64,000 nt of DNA from Lachancea thermotolerans CBS 6340 (lineage: Eukaryota; Ascomycota; Saccharomycetes; Saccharomycetales; Saccharomycetaceae): assembly GCF_000142805.1 (NCBI RefSeq), contig NC_013083.1:62001-126000 (forward strand), read 5' to 3'. The notes below the pieces were generated by a model, which saw nothing but the letters and a program-made list of their open reading frames with translations, was not told the origin of the DNA and made no database searches. Of the stretch, positions 50,050 to 62,052 are shown piece after piece. Every line of letters begins with the position of its first letter. Positions within the stretch are counted from its first letter, which is position 1. The position numbers and the translations under genes are program-made.

Positions 50050-51678
50050 CTAACCTCTGTAAGGCGGGGGGAGGTCCTCACTACCCCAGTTCAAACCATG
50101 GGTAAGCCCCACAAAATTGAGGCCTTTGTGCTCCAAGATAGGGCGCTCCATCTCCTTGTTCAAATTAAACCTGTTACTTCTTATTGGGGAGTAGAGACTG
50201 GTACGGAGTTTTTGGAACTCGCGTTTGCGATTCAAGTAATGCGCCTCCTCTAGGAGGTTTAGTTTGGGAGCAGATGTCTTGACTGGCAAAGTGTAATGAT
50301 CCGCCTGCGTTGGTAGAATCAACGCAGGAATGCTTACAGACTCGGAATTTTCTGCCAGTAATTCTGGGGATTGAACAGCGGTAGTGGGCTGCGGCGAGTG
50401 TAGAGCTTCAGGTGTAGATACAGCTGATGGTTCAAGGCTTGGGGAGGATGGCATAACAACTGTTGGGCTTGAATTCTCGATGTCTTGTGATTGAGCCTTT
50501 TTTGATTTAGACTTCTTGCCCATCTTGATCTTTCTTCTCCTGATAGCCGTGCCGTCGCCGCTGCTCCTTTCGAAGATCCTCGACTGCACCGATGCAATAG
50601 TTTTCAAATCGTATGACCTCTCGTCGAGCACCCTTTGAGGAAGAGCGTTATGATGCTCCAGCTTCCCACTACTGATGACATTCGTGCTTACAGATCTACC
50701 GAACGCTTTAAGATGCGGAGATTCGACCTCGTAAAAGTCTGGGTAGAAGTTGCTCAGCGCCGGTATTCTGGAGTTGAATCTATGCAGGTTTTGTCTCTCC
50801 AGGCAGCCGGGAATAGTGCTCAGCGTATTCATAGCCGTGGGATTCAACGAAAGTGACTGCCGCGAAGATACCAGTGTGGAAAGCCGCAGCATATTTGCTG
50901 GCGACAAGTCCTCTAAATCGCAATCCTCAAGGATTGTGCGCGGTGTGTGAGAATGATTTTCAACCTGCCTTCCAGCGCTTTTGTCGTCAGAAGCGCTGTT
51001 ACAGGTAGATTCTCCGTGAGTGAACCAGCGCTGACTCATGCTGAAAATGACACTAGGAAGCACTTCCTTAAATACTGTTTCCATAGAGCCCTTTAGTCTT
51101 TTCTCAATGCTTGATTGCAGCAGTTTGATTGAGCAGTCGAAGTCAAAGTCGAGGTTGACATCATTGAAAGATATACCGACACTATTGTTTTTGACAAAAA
51201 TGTTCGTGATCGCTTCCAGTTCGATCTGGTTGAAAGTCATCGTGATTGGAACCGTGAATGAATCATTGGAGATCAGGCGGGGAGTGGTGAAAGACGGCCC
51301 GTCGTTTGTGTAAAGCAAAAGCAAGTTGGCCTCTATCTCTGTATTGATCTCTAGCATCGCGTTCTTACACGAGACTTTGCAGATGCCCTTCAACAAAGAC
51401 CTGGATTGCGCTGAAACGTCCAAATCCAAAATCTCAAGTTGAGGGGTTGATGGGAAGTTCACTTTGCTGACGCTGATCCCGCTCTTGAGAATGTCCAATC
51501 GCTTCGGGCCCCTGGTTTCCTGCTTGACCTCATCAGTGGCGGCTGAATTAGTTGTGTTGGCAGGTGCGGTTTGCGAGGAGCTTTGAGTTTTTGAGTTGAG
51601 CGCACTAGTCAACGCTTCTCGGATTTGCTCGTTGAACGAGTTATCCTCGAAAGCTCCCTTATTGAACCTAAAAGACAT
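50050..51678 (-). CDS. MDM34: Mdm34/Mmm2, ERMES subunit
   Basis: A 542-residue protein (S. cerevisiae 459). Mdm34 is the mitochondrial outer-membrane subunit of the ER-mitochondria encounter structure for lipid exchange. The lipid-binding SMP domain spans about 1-195 (start MSFRFNKGAFEDNSFNEQI, 19 residues), and the middle is Ser/Pro-rich and disordered with a basic patch (RRRKIKMGKKSKSKK). The C-terminus ends SEDLPPPYRG: a PPPY motif, the binding site by which Rsp5 ubiquitinates Mdm34. Convergent with BOL2. Confidence 0.95.
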   Translation of the reverse strand: MSFRFNKGAFEDNSFNEQIREALTSALNSKTQSSSQTAPANTTNSAATDEVKQETRGPKRLDILKSGISVSKVNFPSTPQLEILDLDVSAQSRSLLKGICKVSCKNAMLEINTEIEANLLLLYTNDGPSFTTPRLISNDSFTVPITMTFNQIELEAITNIFVKNNSVGISFNDVNLDFDFDCSIKLLQSSIEKRLKGSMETVFKEVLPSVIFSMSQRWFTHGESTCNSASDDKSAGRQVENHSHTPRTILEDCDLEDLSPANMLRLSTLVSSRQSLSLNPTAMNTLSTIPGCLERQNLHRFNSRIPALSNFYPDFYEVESPHLKAFGRSVSTNVISSGKLEHHNALPQRVLDERSYDLKTIASVQSRIFERSSGDGTAIRRRKIKMGKKSKSKKAQSQDIENSSPTVVMPSSPSLEPSAVSTPEALHSPQPTTAVQSPELLAENSESVSIPALILPTQADHYTLPVKTSAPKLNLLEEAHYLNRKREFQKLRTSLYSPIRSNRFNLNKEMERPILEHKGLNFVGLTHGLNWGSEDLPPPYRG

Positions 51679-52327
51679 TTCCAGACAACAAGGTGTATAA
51701 AAGCACAGTTAGACGCGTACTACGCTAAGCCGGACCCTCTTAACTAGGTCTTGAAACACTTTTCTAGGTTTGTGCGGGTCTCAAATTCTATTGGATGCGA
51801 ATAAAAACTCTTTTGAGTAATGTTAACAAATCGATCAAAGCCGCACGTACGAATATTATCAGTAGCCTCATGAAGACATGGAGTAAGACAATAGGATACG
51901 GTTTGTATGCTATAGGCGCAAGCTCCGGTCCGCTTGCATTCTTAAGCCAGCTGAAGGCATGTTGTAAAGACTATCATTTGCAGTTGCCTTCCCGTTGATC
52001 GCTGCCGGAATTCCATGCTTGATGCGGATGCACCGATTTCCATGAACAAGTCCACATCGACCTTGGAAAAGTTGAAGATTAAACGGAAGAGGTCCTTTCT
52101 TAAGTTCGACATTTTTAGGGATAACTTCAAACAGGACTGCGGCACAGTTCGACAGGCTTCGCGCGATAGCGCAAGGACCAGTGTTTTTGTTACACACGTG
52201 TGATATTTGCTAATTACTGGCCCACCGTCAATCATCTTGAGTGTTTCGAAGTTGGAAAAAGAACACCTGCTTGTATATACCATCCTACTCAGCTAATATT
52301 CCATACAGAGCAACAACGTGCGTATAG
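51679..52327. other. MDM34 promoter / OYE 3' flank
   Basis: 649 bp. Two short plus-strand ORFs (51795-51998, 67 aa; 52015-52203, 62 aa) lie in different frames. Both are basic and match nothing I recognise. Otherwise MDM34 promoter sequence. Confidence 0.4.
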
Positions 52328-54363
<2,036 letters not shown>

Positions 54364-56823
54364 ATGGATTCTGAAGCGCCCCATACTCGGCAGTCCTCAA
54401 TAGTTGTCTCAGTTCGAGTGCGGCCATTCACGGTGCACGAACGGGCCCACCTGGTCAATGAGCAAAACATATTCGGGAATTTGCAGTTGGGCGATCCCAA
54501 CCTCACGCTGCCGGGAGTCGAAAATTCGACTCCAACCAAGATTGCACCTTCGAGGCACCGGCCTCAAGGCGTACGGCAGATCGTGGACTGCGTTGACGAT
54601 AAAATGCTAATATTCGACCCTGCAGAAAACAATCCTCTCAGTCGCATTAGCGAGAATGTCCTCAATTCCATTACCACACCGCCTCCTAGTCATGGGCCGC
54701 GCTCCATGAACAGTAGACGCAGTGGCGAGCAAAAGTTTGTCTTTGACAGGGTCTTTGACATGCATGCTTCTCAAGAAGAAGTTTACGAGGCGACCACGAG
54801 GCCGCTTCTTGATTCAGTTCTCGATGGTTTCAACAGTACTGTTTTTGCATATGGCGCAACTGGTTGCGGCAAGACGTATACCGTCAGTGGAACAGCAGAG
54901 AACCCAGGGATCATTTTTTTAACTATGCAGGAGCTCTTTGCTAAAATGGAGCAGCTCAAAGACACCAAAAAGTTTGAGCTCACTGCTTCATACCTCGAGA
55001 TTTACAACGAAAGCATACGGGACCTTCTGGAACCGGAAACACCAAGCAAAAAACTTGTTCTACGCGAAGACGTGCACCGACACATAACCGTGGCCAACTT
55101 ATCCCACCATCCTCTTTTTACGGTTGAGGACGTTATGGATTTAGTGGTGAAGGGCAACATTAATCGAACAACCTCTGCTACCGACGCCAACGAAACGTCT
55201 TCAAGATCGCATGCAGTTTTACAGGTTCATATTACTCAGAAAAATCGGACTGCTGAACTCACCGAAGACCACAAATTTGCTACATTATCTCTCATTGACT
55301 TGGCTGGAAGCGAGAGAGCGTCAGCTACAAAAAATCGAGGCGAGAGGCTTCATGAAGGTGCTAACATAAACAGATCTTTATTAGCATTAGGAAACTGCAT
55401 AAATGCCCTGTGCGCTGGGGGGAAAAGAGGGGGAGGGTTTCACGTTCCGTACCGTGACTCTAAGCTCACGCGACTGTTGAAATTCTCGCTCGGCGGTAAC
55501 TGCAAAACGGTCATGATAGTCTGCATTTCTCCGACAAGCAACCATTACGATGAAACGCTTAATACTCTCAAGTACGCCACACGCGCTAAGGAAATTAAAA
55601 CCAAGATTATAAGAAACCAGCACTCGTTGGATCGTCATGTGGGTTCATACCTCAAAATGATTACGGAACAGCGGCAAGAAATAGAAGAGCTGCGAAGTCG
55701 GGAACGCAAAATGATCGACTTGGAGCTGAGCAGGTACAAAATATCACGCGAAAGAGTTCATATGTCTGTTTGGGACAGTGTGCAGTCGCTCCGCCAAAAT
55801 TACAAAACATCGGAGAAATTTCACCACTTGAAGGTAATCAAATCGCTTATGCTGTGCAAAAGGCGCTTTTTACAGATGGTCGGAGTCGAGCTCGCCGTCC
55901 TCCTCAAGTTCACTTCTCCAAACTCTGATATCCACGTCAATTGCATGGCACTTCACGAGCAGTTAGTGCAAAAGGTCAAAAACCTGGAGCAAAGCTTTGA
56001 CAGTCCTGATGAGCTTGAGTCCGCCTTGGAGCACACACGGCAAGTGGATCTTGTCAAGCTGCAAGAAATGGAAGGGTGGGCTGAGTCTGACCTGGTATGG
56101 TACGAATCGCTCCTGAGCTGGGTTTCGGAGTCAGTTCGTAACGAGATTCTTGTTGGATCTTCTTTGATGATGGAGCGGCTGATGGAGGACCATGTTCTGC
56201 TGGACCGTCTCAAGTTTATATCGGAGACGCTGCTACGCTTCACGCACACTGCCGAAGGTAGTGATGAACATTCGTTTGATTTTGACAGCCTTACGGAACA
56301 ACTGCACGGGCAAATTCGGGATCTTATTAACATCGATGACGAATTTGATCGCTTCGCGGCCAGCGTACAGACGACGATGGTGGGCACGAGGGACCGCACA
56401 CTAGTCAGTGCGGAGGCGCTACAGGAACGTAACTTCCGAAAGGGCGCGCTATCTTTACAAGTGCCGCATCACCGCAAGCAGGCACGTGCAAAGGTGGTCA
56501 AATCTAGCAGTGGAACTCCGTCTCCGGTCCAGCGCTCAAGGACAAGCCAAGGTTCAAAAGCCGCCAAAAAGGTGAGGTGGTCAGAGGTCTTACCTGGGAA
56601 TGATACTTCCTCAATGATGATGGATGATGACAATCCACAAACCCAGCATTCTACTCACATCACCGCTTCAGAGGAGGACATCAGTATGCTCGATGCAGCT
56701 GATTCGGCTGTTGCACCCTCAGAGGGAATTTACAATTTGCATCCCACCGTCGCCCCACGGGACATCCCGCCACCACCACGCAAAGTATCTTTAACAGCGA
56801 CGGCGCTGGTCCGTGGCAAGTAG
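54364..56823 (+). CDS. KIP3: Kip3, kinesin-8 motor
   Basis: An 819-residue protein (S. cerevisiae 805). Kip3 walks to microtubule plus ends and depolymerises them in a length-dependent way; it positions the spindle. The motor domain spans about 12-430: start TRQSSIVVSVRVRPFT, P-loop GATGCGKTYT (about 162-171), switch I NETSSRSH, switch II LIDLAGSERAS, and the FSLGGNCKTVM segment. A neck and coiled region follow, with a basic C-terminal tail (HHRKQARAKVVK) that could bind microtubules. The start agrees with S. cerevisiae (M-x4-TRQSSIVV). Confidence 0.97.
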   Translation: MDSEAPHTRQSSIVVSVRVRPFTVHERAHLVNEQNIFGNLQLGDPNLTLPGVENSTPTKIAPSRHRPQGVRQIVDCVDDKMLIFDPAENNPLSRISENVLNSITTPPPSHGPRSMNSRRSGEQKFVFDRVFDMHASQEEVYEATTRPLLDSVLDGFNSTVFAYGATGCGKTYTVSGTAENPGIIFLTMQELFAKMEQLKDTKKFELTASYLEIYNESIRDLLEPETPSKKLVLREDVHRHITVANLSHHPLFTVEDVMDLVVKGNINRTTSATDANETSSRSHAVLQVHITQKNRTAELTEDHKFATLSLIDLAGSERASATKNRGERLHEGANINRSLLALGNCINALCAGGKRGGGFHVPYRDSKLTRLLKFSLGGNCKTVMIVCISPTSNHYDETLNTLKYATRAKEIKTKIIRNQHSLDRHVGSYLKMITEQRQEIEELRSRERKMIDLELSRYKISRERVHMSVWDSVQSLRQNYKTSEKFHHLKVIKSLMLCKRRFLQMVGVELAVLLKFTSPNSDIHVNCMALHEQLVQKVKNLEQSFDSPDELESALEHTRQVDLVKLQEMEGWAESDLVWYESLLSWVSESVRNEILVGSSLMMERLMEDHVLLDRLKFISETLLRFTHTAEGSDEHSFDFDSLTEQLHGQIRDLINIDDEFDRFAASVQTTMVGTRDRTLVSAEALQERNFRKGALSLQVPHHRKQARAKVVKSSSGTPSPVQRSRTSQGSKAAKKVRWSEVLPGNDTSSMMMDDDNPQTQHSTHITASEEDISMLDAADSAVAPSEGIYNLHPTVAPRDIPPPPRKVSLTATALVRGK

Positions 56824-57661
56824 CCACGTGAACAAAGGGCTTAGAAGATATACTATATAGCACACTTTGTGTACTGTTGCACGAACTATCTCTTATCACG
56901 AAAGGCAAAACGGAAAAAAAAGAATTTGTTTTTTGAGCCAGCTGAGTGTTGGTTCGACCACAAAGCTCATTTAAAAAAATTCAGCGAAATTTGTCATTTA
57001 CGATGATTCCTCCTCTCTAGTCCTTTCAAGAAGTCAACCCACTTTCAAATTTGAATATATTATAAGGATTATCAGTTTACATTACTGTTACCCTTTAATA
57101 TATCAACTTTTTGGATCTCTATTTCACTTTCTCTCTGGAAGTTTATCTTTAAGATCCTTCACCAGGAAGACCCATCGGACCGTGCATCTGTCTGCTTAAG
57201 TGCTGCTATAAGGTTACTGTTTGGATATTAATATCGCAATACAGTAATACGGATCGCGAGTTTGAGCGTTGTATCAACAGGTCGCTTTAAAGATTAAATT
57301 CGGAGATACTGAGCTCAGCCCGAGTGAATTAAGAGTTAAGCCTCCTTTAAGTTAGCTTTTCTGGACTTTGTTTGCTCAAAGAACGTTCTTTTACCGAGCG
57401 TTTCCATTAGTAAACTAGCCACACGATAAGCGAGTCTTTTTGCCGCAAGTCAAGGACACACCCACTATTAAGACGTTACTGTTCGGAACTCGGATAGTAT
57501 AGAGTGAAGGTAGTTATTAGGTTAATTTGTCTTACTCGAATCCCTTGATAGGTCCCTGTTTGCTCCGAATCGAAGTTTTTCTACCACTTACTAAGAAAGT
57601 CGTCTTCCCGACCCTTTCTAGTTACATTTTTTTTACTAGTACTACGGACATCGTCACCACC
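56824..57661 (+). promoter_or_regulatory. CLG1: CLG1 upstream region with a long AUG-free leader
   Basis: 838 bp between KIP3 and CLG1. From 57006 to 57661 the plus strand contains no ATG at all, and the next ATG is the CLG1 start in a good context (CCACCATGG). The final 135 bp are open in frame with CLG1. This looks like a long 5' UTR kept free of upstream AUGs. Confidence 0.6.
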
Positions 57662-58873
57662 ATGGCGTCGTACATGTACTATCCAAACTACGCTGCTCCG
57701 CAGCTACAACCATTCCATGGGCACTCGCAGTCAATGGGCGCCCCTCCTGTGGGAAATTATGGCTACTATCAGGCGGCTCAGCCTATGCAGCCATACTACC
57801 AGCCCCAGCCTCACCGCTCCTTTCACAACCATTCTTCGAGTTACCCAATGGTTATGCCTCCCCCAGGAATGGGTTACTTGGCACCCCCTGCCCCATCCCA
57901 CCACATGCCGTTGCCACCAGTTCAGCCTCAGCTACAACCTCCTGTTCAGCAACACCCACCTCCAGCTCAAAACCCTGAGTCTCAAGTAAACGGTGGTGTT
58001 CGTGAGGTTCTCGACTACGACCTGAAGTTGATGTCAGAATTTGTGGTTAAAAACGCTTATTTGGTTTTTGACAACGATGATGCCATTAATGTCGAGTCGT
58101 CCAGCGTCGTGGATGTTTTCACTAAGGGCGTGAGCTCTGTGTTAAATGCAACTAGGTTGCCTTCAGTTACAATCTTCATGGCTCTAGATTTCCTCTGCAA
58201 GTACATCTCCAAACTGCCAGCTGGCGTGGAGGCTGTCGGAGGCGATTCTGTCAACGTGATTTACCAAAACTTGATGATTGCGTTGGTTTTGGCCAACAAG
58301 TTCAACGATGACAAGACTTTTACCAATAAGTCTTGGTCGCATGCGACTGGTATGGAATTGTCTGTGATCAATCAGTTTGAGAGGGCCTGGCTTGCTGTTT
58401 TTGAATGGAGGTTGTTTGATGACAACTTTGTGTTGTTTGATGAGTATTCTAACTCATTTAAACAATATTGTCAAGAAAAGAGTTCACCTGTCCATCAATA
58501 CAACGCGCCTTCGTTGCCACCTTCTGCAAGCTGCGTTTCTGGGTTGTCACCAGTCCAACAAAACTGTTCTGGCTTTCAAACACCTATGCAGGCTCCGCCA
58601 ATGGTGTATTCTTCGCCATGCTTTACTGAAGAGAGAAGCACTACTAGCAACTCTTTCTATCAGCCTACATTTGCGTCTCCTATTTCCAATGAGAGCCCAA
58701 TGACAAAGCAGGGTATGAACGGCTATAGCTACAACTACTACAGCGCCCCACAGCCAGCTCCAGCTCTTGCTCCAATGTCTTCGAATTTGCTATGGAACAA
58801 TAGAGTTGACGAATTTTATCCACAATCTCAATTTGCTCCTCCAAACAAGGCCTACTACTGTTACTCTAACTGA
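57662..58873 (+). CDS. CLG1: Clg1, Pho80-family cyclin-like protein (Pho85 partner)
   Basis: A 403-residue protein (S. cerevisiae 452). Clg1 is a Pcl-type cyclin of the kinase Pho85. The N-terminal ~110 residues are Pro/Gln/Tyr/Met-rich. The cyclin box (about 130-260) reads VVDVFTKGVSSVLNATRLP, FMALDFLCKYISKL, ALVLANKFNDDKTFTNKSW and FERAWLAVFEWRLF. The C-terminus is again Tyr/Ser/Pro-rich. Convergent with SKI8; order KIP3-CLG1-SKI8 matches YGL216-213. Confidence 0.93.
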   Translation: MASYMYYPNYAAPQLQPFHGHSQSMGAPPVGNYGYYQAAQPMQPYYQPQPHRSFHNHSSSYPMVMPPPGMGYLAPPAPSHHMPLPPVQPQLQPPVQQHPPPAQNPESQVNGGVREVLDYDLKLMSEFVVKNAYLVFDNDDAINVESSSVVDVFTKGVSSVLNATRLPSVTIFMALDFLCKYISKLPAGVEAVGGDSVNVIYQNLMIALVLANKFNDDKTFTNKSWSHATGMELSVINQFERAWLAVFEWRLFDDNFVLFDEYSNSFKQYCQEKSSPVHQYNAPSLPPSASCVSGLSPVQQNCSGFQTPMQAPPMVYSSPCFTEERSTTSNSFYQPTFASPISNESPMTKQGMNGYSYNYYSAPQPAPALAPMSSNLLWNNRVDEFYPQSQFAPPNKAYYCYSN

Positions 58874-59278
58874 AAACACGGCTTGGTCACCAAGGTTTGC
58901 ACTTACCAAAACTGATTTGTTGCAATAAAAATTTGAACTAAACCAAAAAAATTGAAAAAGTTCCTCGAAAACTTCTCCAAAAAAAAAGGTAGCTTCTATT
59001 GGAACTGCTGCACTATGCTCAGTCCTGCAAAAGTGTTGTTTATGGCAATTAAGAATGCTTGAATTTTTGCAGGTTTGTCAACATTTTGTCTGATTTCACG
59101 GTCATTGTCAAACGTTTAGGGAATTCACTGCGCATGCGGGACCTCTTCAGTGAGTTTGTTTCCATGCTCGATATACTATCTCGTTACTATATAGAATGAT
59201 TATGCAGTCTTTCAAAAATGTTTATTCTTGATTTTCAACACTAACAGCTGGCGGTTTTAAAGTTACTTAACGACCTAT
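58874..59278. other. Convergent 3' region CLG1 / SKI8
   Basis: 405 bp between two stops. A/T-rich tracts (for example 58941-58988) suit 3' ends. No gene seen. Confidence 0.5.
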
Positions 59279-60556
59279 TCAAACGCCTCCTGCTTCCCGA
59301 AACCAGCGAACGCTTCTATCTAAGCAGATGCAACTTATTCCCTCATTAGTGTCACTTCCTACACCACCTCTGACACCTTTATTTATAAAAGTCACGCCCA
59401 TAACAGGTGGGATTTTCAAAGAATCTCCAAACTCATCTTTGGGGACTATGTCCTCTTCAATTTCAATATCTCCAGCGCTGATGTTCAGGGTACTAACTCG
59501 TTCTTTTTGTTTAACATCCCAAACACGGATTTTCCCGTCATAACCACAAGTTGCTAGGAACTCACCAGTAGAGTTGAAGCTAATGCCGAAAACCCAGCCA
59601 TCGTGTGTGAAGTTTGCAATGTTGGCTTGACTGCTATGGGTTGGAACAGTTAAGTTGCCAATACGCTCTCCATATTCAGTTTCGTAAAGCGTTACGCAGC
59701 CATAAGAACCAGAATCGTTTGCAACCGCTAAAAGCTCGCCTAGAGGCGAAAATTTGACGTCCCGCACCGTGTTGCTACTTTCTTCAGTGCCCTTTATACC
59801 AAAACCCTCAAAGACATAGATGGGCCTCAAAGTCTCGAGCTGAGAAACAGAAACGCTACCGTCTTGAAACCCTGTTACAATGAGTCCCTTGCTTGACACA
59901 TCTACGCAGGTGGCAAAATTAGGTTCAGGGGAGGGAATCTCTCCCTTCAATACGAGATGTATATCTTTCTCCTCTGCATGCTGGCCATCGGCCTCCTCTT
60001 TTTCTTTGAACGTTTTCAGATTCCACACAATTGTGTTACCTTTAACATCTGTTGCCACTAGCTTATGGGAAACGTTCAAATCATCACTTTTGAAGAACCT
60101 AACACACCAATAAGACTTCTGTTTTTCGCTCTTTGTTAAAAGATCTAGCTCTTGGAACGCCCCTGACTCAAGATCAATGCTGTAAACAAAAAGTTGCCCA
60201 GAAAATGATACACATGCCACTAGAAACACTTCAATGCCTCCTCTTTCCATAGAATGAAAGGCGTCAACATGATGTACACCGGTTTTATGAACGAATTTTG
60301 ATAAAACGTGTTCTTTGGGCTGCTGACCATCGAGAAGCCTGTTTTTCCATAGTTTCAAGGCTCCGTCTCCCGAAACAGTAATAGTGAAAGGATTGGAAAT
60401 GGACATGCCAAAGATATCGGCCTCATGAGCCTTCCCGCAATTTGTGGTGGATATAAATAATTTGGACTATTTCGAAGAGAAAAGTGGTTAGTAAATCTTT
60501 AAACAACGTGCATATCAGGCGTGTGTAAGTCCTGCGCCACGTAACTAGCATACCAT
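59279..60556 (-). CDS. SKI8: Ski8, WD40 subunit of the Ski complex, spliced after the ATG
   Basis: Join of 59279-60466 and 60554-60556 on the minus strand, 396 residues (S. cerevisiae 397). Ski8 forms the Ski2-Ski3-Ski8 complex feeding the cytoplasmic exosome, and also acts in meiotic recombination. WD repeats are visible (SGDGALKLWKN; LVATDVKGNTIVWNL; TCGYDGKIRVWDV; CLDRSVRWFREAGG at the end). The uninterrupted ATG at 60406 would give 375 residues and lose conserved sequence. Reading on upstream gives SKLFISTTNCGKAHEADIF, which matches the S. cerevisiae start, up to an AG at a TACTAAC-containing intron whose 5' side is directly after an ATG. Confidence 0.94.
60467..60553 (-). other. SKI8: Spliceosomal intron in SKI8 (87 nt), exon 1 is only the ATG
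   Basis: On the minus strand: 5' site GTATGC at 60553-60548 (one base off GTATGT), branch TACTAAC at 60493-60487, 3' site TAG ending at 60467. Joining ATG to TCC AAA TTA gives M-S-K-L-F, equivalent to M-S-K-V-F in S. cerevisiae. Confidence 0.85.
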
Positions 60557-60725
60557 CTATTATTTACCTGGCTTGTTTTTTGGCTATTTAACTTCTAGTG
60601 AAGTGTATTTAGGTAACTTTTTCCAATGAAACAAACATATTATCTTACTCTACAAAGGCCAGTCAGATTACTCCTAGAACTTTCAAGAAATAAGGGTTGT
60701 CTGAGATTACAGGCACTCTATAAAG

Positions 60726-61775
60726 ATGCTTGGGGACAAGTCAGTTCACGTTGAAGTCCATGTGAGTAAGGGCCAGATTGTTAAGAAATCGTACACTCTA
60801 TACCTCATAAATTTGAAGATCACCAAAGATGGCGGGTTAGAGAGTTCATTCCATTCTTTGAGAAGATTCTCTGAATTTGTTCAGCTGAAGAAAGACTTGG
60901 AACAAGAAGTGGGATGTGAGCTACCATATGAGCTACCTCCGCGCCGCTTCATCGGCTGGCTAAGGCCTGCAAGTTCATGTGATCCGGATGTCATCGAGGA
61001 GCGTGTTCGTGAACTAACTACTTTCTTACAAGACTTGCTTAATGACTCTTTCGACACGAGATGGAGAAAAGCGCGGTCCTTATGCCAGTTCTTACGCATC
61101 CCAGATGATTGGGATAATTCAGGAGCTGATGGTAAGCACGGCAACCGTTCGCGTGACTTTCATTCGTCCAAAGACCCGCAGGAAGAGGACCTTGCGGACG
61201 CACAAAAATGGCTAGAGGAACTCCGCAACTGCAAGATTCTTTATGAAGAAGCAATACAAAATACATCTTCGTTTGCCAAAGCGAGTGTTCAGCTAAGACT
61301 GCGAATTCACAATTTGGAAAAAGGGTTGAAGAAAATTGAAGCTGGACAGCTTGTTGGTGCAGCTGAAGTCAACCGTCGCCAGACTCTACTAAATGGCCTA
61401 AAAACAGACCTGAACCGGAGCTCTCTCACCTGGGCGCCTCAGAGTACAGAGACTTTCGACTCTGGACTTCTTCCTACAACAAATTCACAAGCCCTCAAGC
61501 CTATTGCTGGCAGGAAATTAGGGGAAACAAACCAAACCACTCGCCTGAATAATCAGGAGCTCCTCCAACTTCACAAAGACACCACACAGGAGCAAGATAA
61601 GGAGCTAGAGCAACTGAGGAGAATTATACTTAGTCAAAAAGATTTGTCGCTTACAATGAATCAAGAACTCGCTCAGCAAAACGAATTACTGGACTATATG
61701 GGAAATGAAGTTGACTCCACTGCCAGCAAGTTACGCTTAGCAAACCGGAAGGCCAAAAAGTTTAATGGGAACTGA
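60726..61775 (+). CDS. VAM7: Vam7, vacuolar PX-domain Qc-SNARE
   Basis: A 349-residue protein (S. cerevisiae 316). Vam7 is the soluble SNARE of homotypic vacuole fusion, held on the membrane by PI3P and HOPS. The PX domain (about 5-130) contains SLRRFSEFVQLKKDLEQEV (PI3P-binding Arg), LPPRR and the RVRELTTFLQDLLND helix. A helical linker follows, and the C-terminal SNARE motif (about 285-345) contains LRRIILSQKDLSLTMNQELA and ends SKLRLANRKAKKF without a membrane anchor, as expected. Confidence 0.95.
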   Translation: MLGDKSVHVEVHVSKGQIVKKSYTLYLINLKITKDGGLESSFHSLRRFSEFVQLKKDLEQEVGCELPYELPPRRFIGWLRPASSCDPDVIEERVRELTTFLQDLLNDSFDTRWRKARSLCQFLRIPDDWDNSGADGKHGNRSRDFHSSKDPQEEDLADAQKWLEELRNCKILYEEAIQNTSSFAKASVQLRLRIHNLEKGLKKIEAGQLVGAAEVNRRQTLLNGLKTDLNRSSLTWAPQSTETFDSGLLPTTNSQALKPIAGRKLGETNQTTRLNNQELLQLHKDTTQEQDKELEQLRRIILSQKDLSLTMNQELAQQNELLDYMGNEVDSTASKLRLANRKAKKFNGN

Positions 61776-61968
61776 CCATTTTAATAGCGGCGCTAATTAT
61801 ACTGGGATTTTAATTACTCACCATGTTTTATAGAGGTATGTTGGGCCCACCAGTCTTCAGGCTGGATCTGAAGTTTAGATAGATATGCCTTCTAACGTTA
61901 ACAAATTATCTTTATATTTATCGTCTACTATAATGTATAATGGTGGAGGAATAGCTAAAAAAAATTGG

Positions 61969-61989
61969 CATCTCATCTCATCTCATCGC
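61969..61989. promoter_or_regulatory. (CATCT) repeat ending in a PAC element upstream of NCS6
   Basis: CATCT x3 then CATCG at 61969-61988; the last unit forms CTCATCGC (61982-61989), a reverse PAC, 64 bp before the NCS6 ATG. It may be a chance repeat, but the element matches those before TAN1 and SAH1. Confidence 0.5.
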
Positions 61990-62052
61990 TTATTATTCCA
62001 AGCTGAAAAGGCAGAAGATTGAGACAAGATAAAGTGTCCGCAAGTTGCATAG

